A DNA stretch of 49,254 nucleotides, from positions 1 through 49,254 of IMG/VR virus record IMGVR_UViG_3300021371_000027; one strand, written 5' to 3'. This stretch comes from a virus. A model generated the notes under the pieces. It saw only the letters and a list, made by a program, of their open reading frames with translations, was not told the DNA's origin and did no database searches. Position numbers and translations under genes: made by a program. Positions 33,698-42,741 of the stretch are shown one piece after another. Every line of letters begins with the position of its first letter. The stretch's first letter is position 1.

Positions 33698-34771
33698 TTA
33701 AGCTGCGTTATAACGGGCAGTAACGATTGCTTCAGGACGAAGAATCTTACGACCGTATAGATGCATACCACGAACAATGTCAGCAAAGCTGTCAGGGTCA
33801 CGATATGTTTCTGTCTTGTTGATCTGCTCGGCTGTTGCTACAGCAGAATCATGACCAGCTACGATAACACCGAAGTTAGTCAGTTGGTTGGCAGTACCCG
33901 AAGTACCCGGTCCAGTACCCAAAGAAGGCAGGTTAGACGAAGAGTATACACGGAAACCGTGGAAGTTGCTAATGGTCAAACCATTACGTAGTCCACCTGA
34001 TTCACCGAAGTCTGCGTTCATGAAGCGTGAATCTTCATCAGCAAGAATTTCCATGAATACTGGATCAACTACAATCCAACGGCCTTGTTTGTCAACTTGC
34101 TGTTGATCAAGCAAACGAGCCATACGAGCAACAACCATTGCTGGTGAAGCTGTAGCAGTTGGAAGTGCAGTAGCACCGGGCAAACGTGCAGCCAGAGGAA
34201 TAGAGTGTGTTCCTGCAGAGCTTGTAGTGATGTTGCCAAAGTCATCCTTATGCAGTTGCATAGAGGAAAGCAGTTCGTTAGAACCAGCAGTTGATACTGC
34301 TTTAGTACCGTTTACAGTAGTATTCAGTGCATCAGCTTGTGAGTGCAAAGAAGACTGTTTGTAACCAGACATGTAGCCAAGAACTTCTTGGTCATGTTGG
34401 TCAGCAAGACGGTATGCAGCACGGTTGGTTGCAAGGTCCATAAAATTGACGTGGCTATGAGCTTCTTCAATGTCATCCATTTTGAAAGCAAAATAGTTAG
34501 CTTTGTCAATAACCAGAGAAAAGTCCTCGTCTTGTAAGTCTTGCGCTGTGACATTTGTGCCACGTGCATATTCGCTTACAGAAATTTCTGGTTCTTTAAT
34601 AATTTTAACGGTGTCACCTTGTGAGGCAATCTCGCCAAAATAATCAGAGTTGGTGATATCACCACATACAGTACTCTTGCGGAAAGCAAGCTGTACTTTT
34701 TTAGAATAGATTACAGGGCTAAAATTACCATTCGGTAAATTCCCATAACCTGTTGCTGTTGTAAAAGCCAT
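33698..34771 (-). CDS. Major capsid protein
   Basis: ATG 34771 (MAFTTATGYGNLPNGNFSPV) follows a strong AGGAGG. An upstream frame extension is discarded. The 357-residue protein ends LYGRKILRPEAIVTARYNAA, a C-terminal pattern I know from podovirus coat proteins, and lies after the scaffold gene with its own promoter. An HK97-type fold is expected: an N-terminal arm (1-45), a region with WIVVDPVFMEILADEDSRF near 245, and a loop domain before the C terminus. Upstream are a long leader, a 19-bp hairpin and a strong promoter, consistent with high expression. Confidence 0.85.
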   Translation of the reverse strand: MAFTTATGYGNLPNGNFSPVIYSKKVQLAFRKSTVCGDITNSDYFGEIASQGDTVKIIKEPEISVSEYARGTNVTAQDLQDEDFSLVIDKANYFAFKMDDIEEAHSHVNFMDLATNRAAYRLADQHDQEVLGYMSGYKQSSLHSQADALNTTVNGTKAVSTAGSNELLSSMQLHKDDFGNITTSSAGTHSIPLAARLPGATALPTATASPAMVVARMARLLDQQQVDKQGRWIVVDPVFMEILADEDSRFMNADFGESGGLRNGLTISNFHGFRVYSSSNLPSLGTGPGTSGTANQLTNFGVIVAGHDSAVATAEQINKTETYRDPDSFADIVRGMHLYGRKILRPEAIVTARYNAA

Positions 34772-34845
34772 AATAAATCCTCCTATAAAGTGTAGGCTTT
34801 GTGAGCTAAACACAAAACATAAGAGGCTGTAATTTTTCTAGGGTG

Positions 34846-34894
34846 CATTTACGGCCTAAAGTAAAATCAATCATTTTACGGTTTAGGGTAAATG
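34846..34894 (-). other. Long hairpin in the major capsid mRNA leader
   Basis: Three helices stack: CATTTAC/GTAAATG (7 bp), CCTAAA/TTTAGG (6 bp) and GTAAAA/TTTTAC (6 bp), closed by a 7-base loop, with only two 2-base bulges. No U-run follows, so termination is unlikely. It starts about 100 bases downstream of the capsid promoter start site and 75 bases before the capsid start codon. A processing or stability element, such as the RNase III sites of T7 late mRNA, fits best. Confidence 0.7.
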
Positions 34895-34998
34895 GGCCTA
34901 TACTTAAACAGGTAAGTCTTATTCTTTTTTTGTTTAGTTTGATTGGGGTTAGTAGGGAAGGTAGACCATAATGGTGGCTTCTTTTTACTATACCCCTA

Positions 34999-35026
34999 GT
35001 TATACTGACAAAAATACTTTTGTCAA
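34999..35026 (-). promoter_or_regulatory. Capsid promoter with internal palindrome
   Basis: On the minus strand TTGACA (35026-35021) and TATAAC (35004-34999) are 16 bases apart, followed by TAGGGG. The sequence is TATAACTAGGGG, exactly as in the plus-strand promoter at 8454. The spacer region holds the perfect inverted repeat TGACAAAA-ATAC-TTTTGTCA (35006-35025), which overlaps the -35 box and is a candidate operator. Confidence 0.75.
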
Positions 35027-35032
35027 TAGGTA

Positions 35033-35920
35033 TTAACGCGCAGAACCTGATATATCGTAAATAAATTTACCAGATTGTATTGCTTTAGTAATTTCTTCTT
35101 CTCGTTTTTCAAATTCTTGGGCTGACATACGCTTAACATCAGACTCTTTAATAGAGCCTTGAGTCTCATCTGCGTCTAATTCTGCCTTAGAACTTTTAAC
35201 AATAGCAGAGGCAGCAGCTTTAGTCTTAGCTTTCTTACCTTCTTTTGTCATGCCCTTGTCTGATTTATACAAGTCAATAACACGTACTACTGAACGAGCA
35301 TCTTCTGCATTTTCATATAATGCGTCTTGAACCCACTTAGGTTGTTCTTCTACCCAGTCATGAAATGTATCTGAGTCTCGCAGATCATCAAAGTCAGCAT
35401 GAACTTCACGAATTTGATTTTCCGCAGTTTTACGTGATGCTTGAACATTAATAGCATCTAGTTCTTTTAATCGGCTATCCGCTTTGTCAAACATTTCCTG
35501 TGCTTTTTTAGCAGCAATAGTCTCAACTATACTAGCTACATCAGGATGATTATTTGCCCATTCAGCAATGTCTTCATCTGAACTGGGAGGAACAATAGTC
35601 TCGTTAGCCATACGGTGTTCTAGGGCTTCAAGACGTTCCTTGTATTCTTTTTCTTTCTCCGCTGCATGTCTACGTAAATCACCATAGCGTTTTTTAAAAG
35701 ACTTTTCTTCCCGACTGAGGTTCTCTGTTTCTTCTTCCTTGACCTCTGCAGGTGCGTCAGAAACATCTTCTTTGGCTTCAACTTCTTGCTCCTCTTTGGG
35801 ACTTAGAAGTTCTTCTAGTTCTTTTTCTTCCTGTTCAATACGTTTACGATTACGATTATTATGTTTAGGGTTTACAAACCCTGCAGTCTTAGGTGTTTCC
35901 ATTGTAGCTAGTTCAGGCAT
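35033..35920 (-). CDS. Capsid scaffolding protein
   Basis: The 295-residue protein is strongly acidic and Glu/Lys-rich with long coiled coils (about 25-115 and 150-200), and a basic C-terminal region with a short aromatic end (KFIYDISGSAR). This composition and the position directly before the capsid gene are typical of podovirus scaffolds, which guide head assembly and leave. AAGGAA precedes ATG 35920. No protease motif is seen. Confidence 0.75.
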   Translation of the reverse strand: MPELATMETPKTAGFVNPKHNNRNRKRIEQEEKELEELLSPKEEQEVEAKEDVSDAPAEVKEEETENLSREEKSFKKRYGDLRRHAAEKEKEYKERLEALEHRMANETIVPPSSDEDIAEWANNHPDVASIVETIAAKKAQEMFDKADSRLKELDAINVQASRKTAENQIREVHADFDDLRDSDTFHDWVEEQPKWVQDALYENAEDARSVVRVIDLYKSDKGMTKEGKKAKTKAAASAIVKSSKAELDADETQGSIKESDVKRMSAQEFEKREEEITKAIQSGKFIYDISGSAR

Positions 35921-35960
35921 TTTATTTCCTTATGTTGGGGCCAGTCGTAACTGGGTAGCC

Positions 35961-36224
35961 TTATCGTTGTGGTCGTGCAGCCAATCCTTGTGGTTTAGCT
36001 TGTGGTTGTTGTTGAGGCATTGCTGGAGCCATTGTACGTTTCTTTGGTGTAGGAGCAGCAGGGGTAGGAGCGGCAAAAGTTCCTATTCCTTCCATAAATT
36101 CAGGTCCAAAGACTTTTCCAATAATAACTCCCATTGGTCCTGCCATTCCTTCACGTACTATATTTTTTTCTTCTTCTGGTAGTGCCATATAGTTATCAGA
36201 TACTTCTGCAAAATCAACTTCCAT
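35961..36224 (-). CDS. Small hypothetical protein with Pro/Gln-rich tail (87 aa)
   Basis: ATG 36224 (MEVDFAEVSDNYMALPEEE) follows AAGGA. The longer GTG frame overlaps the previous gene. A helical acidic first half leads into a hydrophobic GPMGVIIGKVFGPEF segment, then a Pro/Ala/Gln-rich tail. Located between the 672-aa protein and scaffold, it is probably a virion or assembly protein of unknown role. Confidence 0.55.
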   Translation of the reverse strand: MEVDFAEVSDNYMALPEEEKNIVREGMAGPMGVIIGKVFGPEFMEGIGTFAAPTPAAPTPKKRTMAPAMPQQQPQAKPQGLAARPQR

Positions 36225-36235
36225 AGTTTGTTCCT

Positions 36236-38254
36236 TTAATTTAACCACTTTGTTTCTAGTTTTAACACCATATTTTTATAAGTTTTATGGGCTTTATCTA
36301 GCATGTTATTGTCTATATCTTGAATAGCAGAGTCAATCTGTGTACCTACCCAATCCCATTCAGGGTTATTCTTAGGTATTGCCGCAACAATCTTAGGTGC
36401 AACACTATAGTATTTTTTTATTTCTTCTGGATAATCAATTAAATAAGTATCCCTAAAGTGACGAAGTTTTGTTAGGGTAGGTCCATCATCAGATTCTCCA
36501 CGATGCTCTACTATAGCAGTTGTCAGAAAACACCCTGAGTCTTGTCCGTTACTATCTGTCTGTTTATTACCACCATACTTTGTTCTAATCTCGTCTGCCC
36601 TAGATGCGTTAAATTCAGCAAGAGCTTCTGCCTTTGTTTGACCACGGGATGCTGCAGAGGATGTATAAGCTGCTCTTTCACCAGCACGTTTAGAAGCAGC
36701 AGCTTGATCATCAGCTCTGTTTTGATTAAATGCATCTGCTTGAGTACGCATAACCTGGCCTTTAGCAGTAATCTTTTCACTTTGCCTACCTATATTAACA
36801 TACGCTTCATATGTATCATCATCAGGCGCTACAGACCAACTTTCTCTATTTTTAGCATTTGGGCTAAAGTCTTGAACTGACCACTTAGTTTTTGCAAGGT
36901 TTAATCTACCATCATATGCTGTCTGTGCTGCTGATTGAGTATCTGTTTGTGAACTTGTTGCATCTGCTACAGTTTGATCCGCTAAAATTTGTGCATTTTC
37001 AAAACCAAGCGCATCATATGCTTTTTGTATATCAGGCATAAAAAGATCATCAAAAGCTTTATTAGCAAGTCCAGTACTTCCTTTAACATTATCAATTGCA
37101 GTTTGAATTTGCATCCAAGCTTTTTCTGCTGGGGTATAAGGATCAGTAGTTGTATTGCGATAAATACTAGCTCCTCCAGTTATCTTACTAGGGTCAACAC
37201 CTTTTTGTTTTTCTAAGACCATTTGAGTAACTTTTGCATCAGCAATACTTTGATTTGCTCTATTTTGTTTAGAAGCTACACCTGCTGCTGCACCACCAAG
37301 AGGGGTTGTAAGAGCGCCAACTCCTATTGCTACCCCAAAATCTGTAAGGTTATTTGTAATTCTTTTAAAAAACCCCGGATTATTTATAGCCTGTAAGTCA
37401 GTTACTTCTTCTTCAACAAGACCTGTTAAACCTTGTGGGTCTTTTAAAGCAGATTGATAATCTGCAAGTTGTCTTTCTTTTCTTGCGCTAGTTCCAAATA
37501 ATGCATCTATAGTACCAAAGGGAAACTTGCCATACTCACTGGGGTCTATAACCTTATTATTTGCATCAACTGGTTGTCCAAGAGCATTTAACTTTGCCCC
37601 CTCTAAAGGGTTATACGTTTCTTTTGTATCCATTGAGTTTGGATTTTTCTTTGTCAGTCCTTGTGTAGACTGTTGTGGTTTGCCGTTAATAAAAGTAATA
37701 GGAACAGGAGTCCCATCTGGTCTATAGTATGTTTCTATCTTTGGTCCCATTGCCACAGTAGTAGGAGCTACAGTAGTAGGAGCTACAGGAGGAGGAGTAG
37801 TAGTAGCTACAGGAGCAGTAGGGTCATACGGCTTATAACCAGTGTATCCACCGTAACCACCAAAGCTAGAACCTACACCTGTATATCCTCCTACAGCATA
37901 TTCAGCAACTAAACCTCCTACAGCCATACGCATACCGTCATCATCTTCTACTTCTAACTCAGATATATCAAAAGGCAAAGACATTTCTGAAGTAGGTTCA
38001 CCACCTATTCTACCATCTTCATCCATCTGTTGCAAGCCCTGTTTTGCCTTTGTACGAAGATTCTCAAAAAACTTTACACCGTAGTAACGAACAACATCAG
38101 CAGGAACAACATACTCACCCTCACTAAGTTTAGCATCAATGTCATCCCGTACTTCCTCTGGTAGAGAACCGGGAGGTACATCATTACCTGATACTGGGTC
38201 TACTGTTTCATCTGCATTTTCCATAAAAGCCATTTCTGTTTGATCTTTAGCCAT
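36236..38254 (-). CDS. Large structural-type protein with C-terminal CFLTTA domain (672 aa)
   Basis: The start is set at ATG 38254 (MAKDQTEMAF) behind AAGG. A second ATG two codons earlier is possible. The N-terminal part has PEEVRDDIDAKLSEGEYVVPADVVRYYGVKFFENLR (about 30-65), common in marine phage proteins, then Gly/Pro/Thr-rich low complexity, a membrane-like GVAIGVGALTTPLGGAAAGVA near 320, and helices. The last 100 residues begin SGCFLTTAIVEHRGESDDG and include LRHFRDTYL and YYSVAPKIV, a compact domain seen as a C-terminal tag on unrelated proteins. The function is unknown. Confidence 0.65.
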   Translation of the reverse strand: MAKDQTEMAFMENADETVDPVSGNDVPPGSLPEEVRDDIDAKLSEGEYVVPADVVRYYGVKFFENLRTKAKQGLQQMDEDGRIGGEPTSEMSLPFDISELEVEDDDGMRMAVGGLVAEYAVGGYTGVGSSFGGYGGYTGYKPYDPTAPVATTTPPPVAPTTVAPTTVAMGPKIETYYRPDGTPVPITFINGKPQQSTQGLTKKNPNSMDTKETYNPLEGAKLNALGQPVDANNKVIDPSEYGKFPFGTIDALFGTSARKERQLADYQSALKDPQGLTGLVEEEVTDLQAINNPGFFKRITNNLTDFGVAIGVGALTTPLGGAAAGVASKQNRANQSIADAKVTQMVLEKQKGVDPSKITGGASIYRNTTTDPYTPAEKAWMQIQTAIDNVKGSTGLANKAFDDLFMPDIQKAYDALGFENAQILADQTVADATSSQTDTQSAAQTAYDGRLNLAKTKWSVQDFSPNAKNRESWSVAPDDDTYEAYVNIGRQSEKITAKGQVMRTQADAFNQNRADDQAAASKRAGERAAYTSSAASRGQTKAEALAEFNASRADEIRTKYGGNKQTDSNGQDSGCFLTTAIVEHRGESDDGPTLTKLRHFRDTYLIDYPEEIKKYYSVAPKIVAAIPKNNPEWDWVGTQIDSAIQDIDNNMLDKAHKTYKNMVLKLETKWLN

Positions 38255-38441
38255 TAGCATTAACCTTTAGTCTAAGTTGCTTTAGTGCATTTAGGGCATG
38301 TACCTGACCTTGCAGCCTATACATTACGTGTTCTTCGTCTGACTGAGAAAACATTTTGTAACTTGCCTGAATACGTTCATCTAGTTCTGCTTCAAAAGCA
38401 TCCCATGCTTCTTTGTTGTTTACCAGTAGTTTTAAACTCAC
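38247..38441 (-). CDS. Small hypothetical protein after portal (64 aa)
   Basis: GTG 38441 overlaps the portal stop, with AAAGGA upstream. The helical product (LVNNKEAWDAFEAELDERIQASYKM) resembles small proteins that follow the portal in marine podophages, as I recall. It overlaps the next gene start. Confidence 0.6.
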   Translation of the reverse strand: MSLKLLVNNKEAWDAFEAELDERIQASYKMFSQSDEEHVMYRLQGQVHALNALKQLRLKVNANG

Positions 38442-40540
38442 TGCATTGGTCCTTTATTAGCTGAGAAGCCCTGTTCTCCCGGTGTAGGCACCGAGCCTGT
38501 TCCTATAGTACCCCCACCGCTGCCTTGGGTGTCTTGTACCTGTGCCCCCGCTGGTGGCTTCTGTGGACCTGCCTGTGGTGGTCCTGCTTGTGGTTTAGGT
38601 GGCTCTGGATTCTCTGCTTGGAACTTTTTAAGTATCTCAGCCTGTACTGCAGCATCACCCATATTATTAACCAGCTTGTCAGGATCAAGGTCCATAGACT
38701 TAGCAATCTCACGTATGATGTAATCCATCTTAGCAAAAGGAGCTAGTACAGGGTTTTGTACCACACCAAGGAATTGCATTAGACGTTGACTACGTACCTC
38801 ATTAGCCATCAGGCTTTCAGTACCACGTGCTTTAATTTCAAGATCACCTTTGATATCTTCATCAAAGTTAAACTGCATATTAAAACTAAAGAATGCTTTA
38901 CCTAGTGGACCTAGGAGATAGTCATCTACATTCTTAACTACATTCCGTATAGAACCATTAGCAGCAGACATGAGCATACTAATGCCAGAAGCTGTACGTC
39001 CGACACCTTGAACTCCTGTCTGACCATGAGCGAAGCTAGGAAAACCCGTAGATTCATCAGCTAAAACTCTGGCCTTGTCAAACATCTGCATGTTTTCGTT
39101 AGATACGTTGGGGAACTTAGTGCCAAAAATAGCTTGTCCCGGCGCACCCCCTTGACGTCTAAAGACTTTTCCGGGATATACACTTAAATCTTGTCCCGGA
39201 ACTAGGTTAGTTTCATCTACTTCTATTACCATATTACCTGACAGTGCAGCATTGTCCACAGCCATACGCATAAAGCCATTCATCAATGTCTGTGTGTCAT
39301 CCATGTTTTCAGCAATACCTACACCAAACAAACTGTAAGGGTTTAGCTCATAAGGAACAGCGTAGTATGGAATAGTAGAAGGAGTAAATGGATTCATAAC
39401 TAACCGCAATACTTGGTTATTACAAGTCCAAATGTTTACACTAACCTGATCTAAATCCTTCATTTCCTTTGGTACATCAATGTCATGATTTTCTAACATC
39501 TCAGTATCAATCATACCCCAAAACTCAAGAACCTCAAAGCGTTCTGCTTTTGACTCTTGGGCGTCATCCTCCATTGCCTGTTCCCACCACTCTTTTACGT
39601 AGTTTTCTCCGTAAGAAATAGCAGTATCAATAGCATTTTTTCTAAAGAAAGGGCGTTGTTTTAGTCCACGAATCTTACTACGAGACATTTTATGACGTTC
39701 TATCACATACTCAGCTTCATCCATATTAGCTGCATCAGGATCAGGATAAAAATTCCAAAGAGATACACTGGCTGTATATGGCACAGTTTTAATAGTAGGA
39801 GAATATTCACCTGAGTCTGTCCAATTAGGATATTCTTTATCTACTGCAAACGGACCTTTCATAACGCCAGTACCAAACAAAGCAGCTTCAAATGCAGCTA
39901 CACGTAGTTGTTTATTGGCGTTAGATTCTTCTAACTGATCGTGTATTTTCTTTTCCATCTTTTTAGCTGCAACCATTGCAGGATGAAAAGTAATAGCAGT
40001 GGCAGTTTTTCCTGGACCCTCTTTTAAATTATCCATTACAGGAGCAAGTGTACTTTGTAGTCCTGCAAGACGTTCTTTAAATTGAGGTGTGGTTTCTCCC
40101 GGTTTTAGCTTCATATCTTCAGGAGAAGCTTCTTGTGCTTTTTTAAGTTTATCATCAGCCTCAAAGTGTACTGCTTCTTCTACACCTTCAGGCAAAGTAG
40201 TAGGATCAACACTAATAGGAAAACGATGATTTCCAAAAAGTACTTCTACAATCTGTCCATATGCGGCAAGAACTTTTGTCTTAGTAACCTTAATAAATAC
40301 CTGAGACTTTTCCGTAGAAGTGAATTGTACATCAGGTCCATAAATACCCCTATAGTTTTGATAAGACTTTAGCCAACGGTTTTCTTCTGTTTCTCTTGCA
40401 TCAGAAGCTTTACTATATTTTTCACGAACGTAATTATAAATATTACCAGACTTAGGGTCGTTATACGCAGACTCTTTTACATCCTCAATAGCTGAAGATT
40501 GCTCTGATTCCATAGAGTTCTCAATATAGTCTTCTTCCAT
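38438..40540 (-). CDS. Portal protein (head-tail connector)
   Basis: The 700-residue protein lies directly after the large terminase and forms the ring through which DNA enters the head. It has ENRWLKSYQNYRGIYGPDV (55-73), KTKVLAAYGQIVEVLFGNHRFPI (about 88-112), WNFYPDPDA near 270 and PYYAVPYELNPYSLFGVGIAENMDDTQTLMNG-type sequence (about 390-420), matching long podovirus portals (P22-like size rather than the 536-residue T7 type). The C-terminal 60 residues are Pro/Gly/Gln-rich and probably disordered. AAGGAA precedes the ATG. Confidence 0.85.
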   Translation of the reverse strand: MEEDYIENSMESEQSSAIEDVKESAYNDPKSGNIYNYVREKYSKASDARETEENRWLKSYQNYRGIYGPDVQFTSTEKSQVFIKVTKTKVLAAYGQIVEVLFGNHRFPISVDPTTLPEGVEEAVHFEADDKLKKAQEASPEDMKLKPGETTPQFKERLAGLQSTLAPVMDNLKEGPGKTATAITFHPAMVAAKKMEKKIHDQLEESNANKQLRVAAFEAALFGTGVMKGPFAVDKEYPNWTDSGEYSPTIKTVPYTASVSLWNFYPDPDAANMDEAEYVIERHKMSRSKIRGLKQRPFFRKNAIDTAISYGENYVKEWWEQAMEDDAQESKAERFEVLEFWGMIDTEMLENHDIDVPKEMKDLDQVSVNIWTCNNQVLRLVMNPFTPSTIPYYAVPYELNPYSLFGVGIAENMDDTQTLMNGFMRMAVDNAALSGNMVIEVDETNLVPGQDLSVYPGKVFRRQGGAPGQAIFGTKFPNVSNENMQMFDKARVLADESTGFPSFAHGQTGVQGVGRTASGISMLMSAANGSIRNVVKNVDDYLLGPLGKAFFSFNMQFNFDEDIKGDLEIKARGTESLMANEVRSQRLMQFLGVVQNPVLAPFAKMDYIIREIAKSMDLDPDKLVNNMGDAAVQAEILKKFQAENPEPPKPQAGPPQAGPQKPPAGAQVQDTQGSGGGTIGTGSVPTPGEQGFSANKGPMQ

Positions 40541-40549
40541 AATATTTCC

Positions 40550-42085
40550 TTAATATCCGAATGTAGGGTCTGCTGCTTGAAACCCAGAGTTTTGTGTAGA
40601 AGGGTCAAAATCAAATAGACTGCTTCTAGGTCTTGTCATTATACCGTAACGTAGTGCATCGTACAAGTGGTCTTCTGCATGTGTATCTACATCTTCAGGG
40701 TTATTCTTGTCCAAGGGTAGTGCAGGTATTTGACTAATAGTGTTAGTACAGGTCTCAAAAAACACTAACCTAGGTTCTTCCGTAAAGTCGTCTACTTGTA
40801 AACGTCTGTGTAGTTCGTTCTTACCTGCTACCCTAGAGCCTCTAGACCTATCAGAAGGTCTCCATCTACAACCCTTCATAATCATTTGTTCAGCAAGAGA
40901 TGGGCCAGTATCACCACGATTATGCCACAAAGAAGAGTCCAAAACTCCATACCTAATCTTTTCACCTTCTTCTACTTCTAAGATCATATCAGCTAGGTCA
41001 GTAGCTATGACCTTTGAGCAGTACATTTCTCTGTAGACTACAAGCTGTTCATCAGGCGCTACAGCAAACCATACTACTCCTGTGTAAGAACCATAACCAT
41101 AGTCACAAGCCCTAAACTTTGCCCAACTACTAGGTATTTCATAAGGCTCTACTACGTGTATGTTACGATTCCACTCAGGAAAAGCAGCACCCTCATTTAC
41201 ATCCCAGTTACCTTCAAGCAGTTGCTTACGTTGATGTTCAGGTAAAGACAGTAGATTAGCTTCATACATACCATCGTCAGCAAGGTAGGGGTTATCAAAC
41301 AAAGTAGCAGGAATAAACCTACGTTTAAATAAAGGTTCACCTTCTCTTGAGTGTCCTTTAGGCCAAGCTATAACTTCTTGTGTTTCTGGATCAGTAGCAT
41401 CAAAGCTAGTATTATGCGGTGCAGGGTCTACAAAAGTTTTCTTAACCCATTGATGACCTGCTCCTCCGGGGTTTGTAGTTCCCCTTTGATAAAGATCAAG
41501 TCCACTGTTCTTAGTAGTACGTAGTCGTGACCTCATATAATTCCAAGCAAAAGGTGTAGGCCATTGGGTAAGTTCGTCAAAACCAATCCAGTTAAAAGCT
41601 TGTCCTTGATACCTAGAAACATCATCATCCCTATCTAAATAACTTAACCATAAAGACGCACCAGAAGGAGCTATCCAAGTCTTTTCTCTTTCTAAAAACT
41701 TAATTCCCGGAATTGCTCTGGGATATAGTTGCTTTGAAACAGATATAAGTTCTCTTAGTTCCTCTGTACTTCTACGGACTAGAAGTTTGTTAGACAAAGG
41801 ATTGTTAAAATACCTAACAGGATCAGCCAACATAGCAAAAGACTTACCCCCACCTGCTGCTCCTCCGTATAAAACCTCTTGTTCTGAAGCTGAAAGAAAG
41901 TCTGTCTGAGGACCGGGATTAGCCTCAAAGATAACTTCTTGAGCTTTTTCTATTTCAATCGGCTCTGGCAGTACTGTCGCTGGAACTGTCTTCGGTTTCT
42001 TTTCTAATTGAACCGAATCTTTCTTCTTCAAGACGCCTCGCTTTTGCTTCCGCTTCTTTGTAGCGCTGGGCGTAGTACCGTGCAT
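40550..42085 (-). CDS. terL: Terminase large subunit
   Basis: The packaging ATPase-nuclease has Walker A GGAAGGGKS at 74-82, Walker B IGFDEL near 165, and nuclease acidic residues in FRACDYGYG, YGVLDSS and DHLYDALRYG. The start is ATG 42085 (511 aa). A TTG ten codons earlier is possible. The conserved part begins only at about residue 50 (EVIFEANPGPQTDFL), just after the end of the overlapping HTH gene, so the first 50 basic residues are written out of frame over that gene. A frameshift fusion of the two is an alternative. Confidence 0.9.
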   Translation of the reverse strand: MHGTTPSATKKRKQKRGVLKKKDSVQLEKKPKTVPATVLPEPIEIEKAQEVIFEANPGPQTDFLSASEQEVLYGGAAGGGKSFAMLADPVRYFNNPLSNKLLVRRSTEELRELISVSKQLYPRAIPGIKFLEREKTWIAPSGASLWLSYLDRDDDVSRYQGQAFNWIGFDELTQWPTPFAWNYMRSRLRTTKNSGLDLYQRGTTNPGGAGHQWVKKTFVDPAPHNTSFDATDPETQEVIAWPKGHSREGEPLFKRRFIPATLFDNPYLADDGMYEANLLSLPEHQRKQLLEGNWDVNEGAAFPEWNRNIHVVEPYEIPSSWAKFRACDYGYGSYTGVVWFAVAPDEQLVVYREMYCSKVIATDLADMILEVEEGEKIRYGVLDSSLWHNRGDTGPSLAEQMIMKGCRWRPSDRSRGSRVAGKNELHRRLQVDDFTEEPRLVFFETCTNTISQIPALPLDKNNPEDVDTHAEDHLYDALRYGIMTRPRSSLFDFDPSTQNSGFQAADPTFGY

Positions 42086-42392
42086 TTTCAGCGTCTGTCT
42101 TACGTTTTCGCTCAAGTTTTACTCTTTTCATTAATCCGACATGAGAGATTGATCTGCCAGTTTGTTCGCTTAACCAAATTGCAACATCCCTGTAGCTGTA
42201 TTGCTTAAGATGTTTCTTTGCTAGTTCTAGTGTTTCTAACTCCTCAGTCAGAGGTAGTAGTATGTCTTCATCATTAGGGTCTTGCTCGTAACCAAAAGGC
42301 ACTACCCTGCCTACACGGACGACAGGAAACCATTGAAGACCACTACTTAGTTTCTCTGGTGGAGGTAGCCTCCAAGTCTTATTAGTTTTCAT
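41955..42392 (-). CDS. HTH protein overlapping TerL (145 aa)
   Basis: Residues about 60-90 (YRDVAIWLSEQTGRSISHVGLMKRVKLERKRK) form a helix-turn-helix like those of resolvases and small terminases. The C-terminal third is a long charged coiled coil. The gene lies between TerS and TerL and overlaps TerL by 131 bases in another frame. It could help recognise the packaging site, as a second DNA-binding subunit. That is inference. Confidence 0.7.
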   Translation of the reverse strand: MKTNKTWRLPPPEKLSSGLQWFPVVRVGRVVPFGYEQDPNDEDILLPLTEELETLELAKKHLKQYSYRDVAIWLSEQTGRSISHVGLMKRVKLERKRKTDAENARYYAQRYKEAEAKARRLEEERFGSIRKETEDSSSDSTARAD

Positions 42393-42741
42393 TTTTAGCT
42401 GGTAAAATAAATAAAGGACTTTCAGCCTTTACTTCTATTTTATCTGTTTTTACAAATCCTGCACGATCCAGAAAGTCCTTAGCTACTGCTATTTTTTCTT
42501 TATTGCCTAGCTGTGTAGGATCATTAAAGACTTCCATCATACCATATGCAACACGTGTACCAGAGGAAGCAATGTAGCGTTTAGTAGCTTCATAGATTTC
42601 ATCCTGAAGCACACCTGTAATGGTTGTAGAAGATACAGAATCTGCATAACCAGCAAGACGTTTAGCCTCTACAGGATTACCCTTAGCTTCCTCAAATAAA
42701 ACATCTATAAACTTCTGTTGTTTTTCTGTAAGTTTTTTCAT
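42382..42741 (-). CDS. terS: Terminase small subunit
   Basis: The N terminus LTEKQQKFIDVLFEEAKGNPVEAKRLAGYAD (4-34) is the HTH of the TerS families that bind the packaging site. A helical oligomerisation region follows (about 45-85), and a C-terminal tail (SPLFILPAKNEN) may contact TerL. The 119-residue length is short but acceptable. It lies two genes before TerL. Confidence 0.78.
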   Translation of the reverse strand: MKKLTEKQQKFIDVLFEEAKGNPVEAKRLAGYADSVSSTTITGVLQDEIYEATKRYIASSGTRVAYGMMEVFNDPTQLGNKEKIAVAKDFLDRAGFVKTDKIEVKAESPLFILPAKNEN

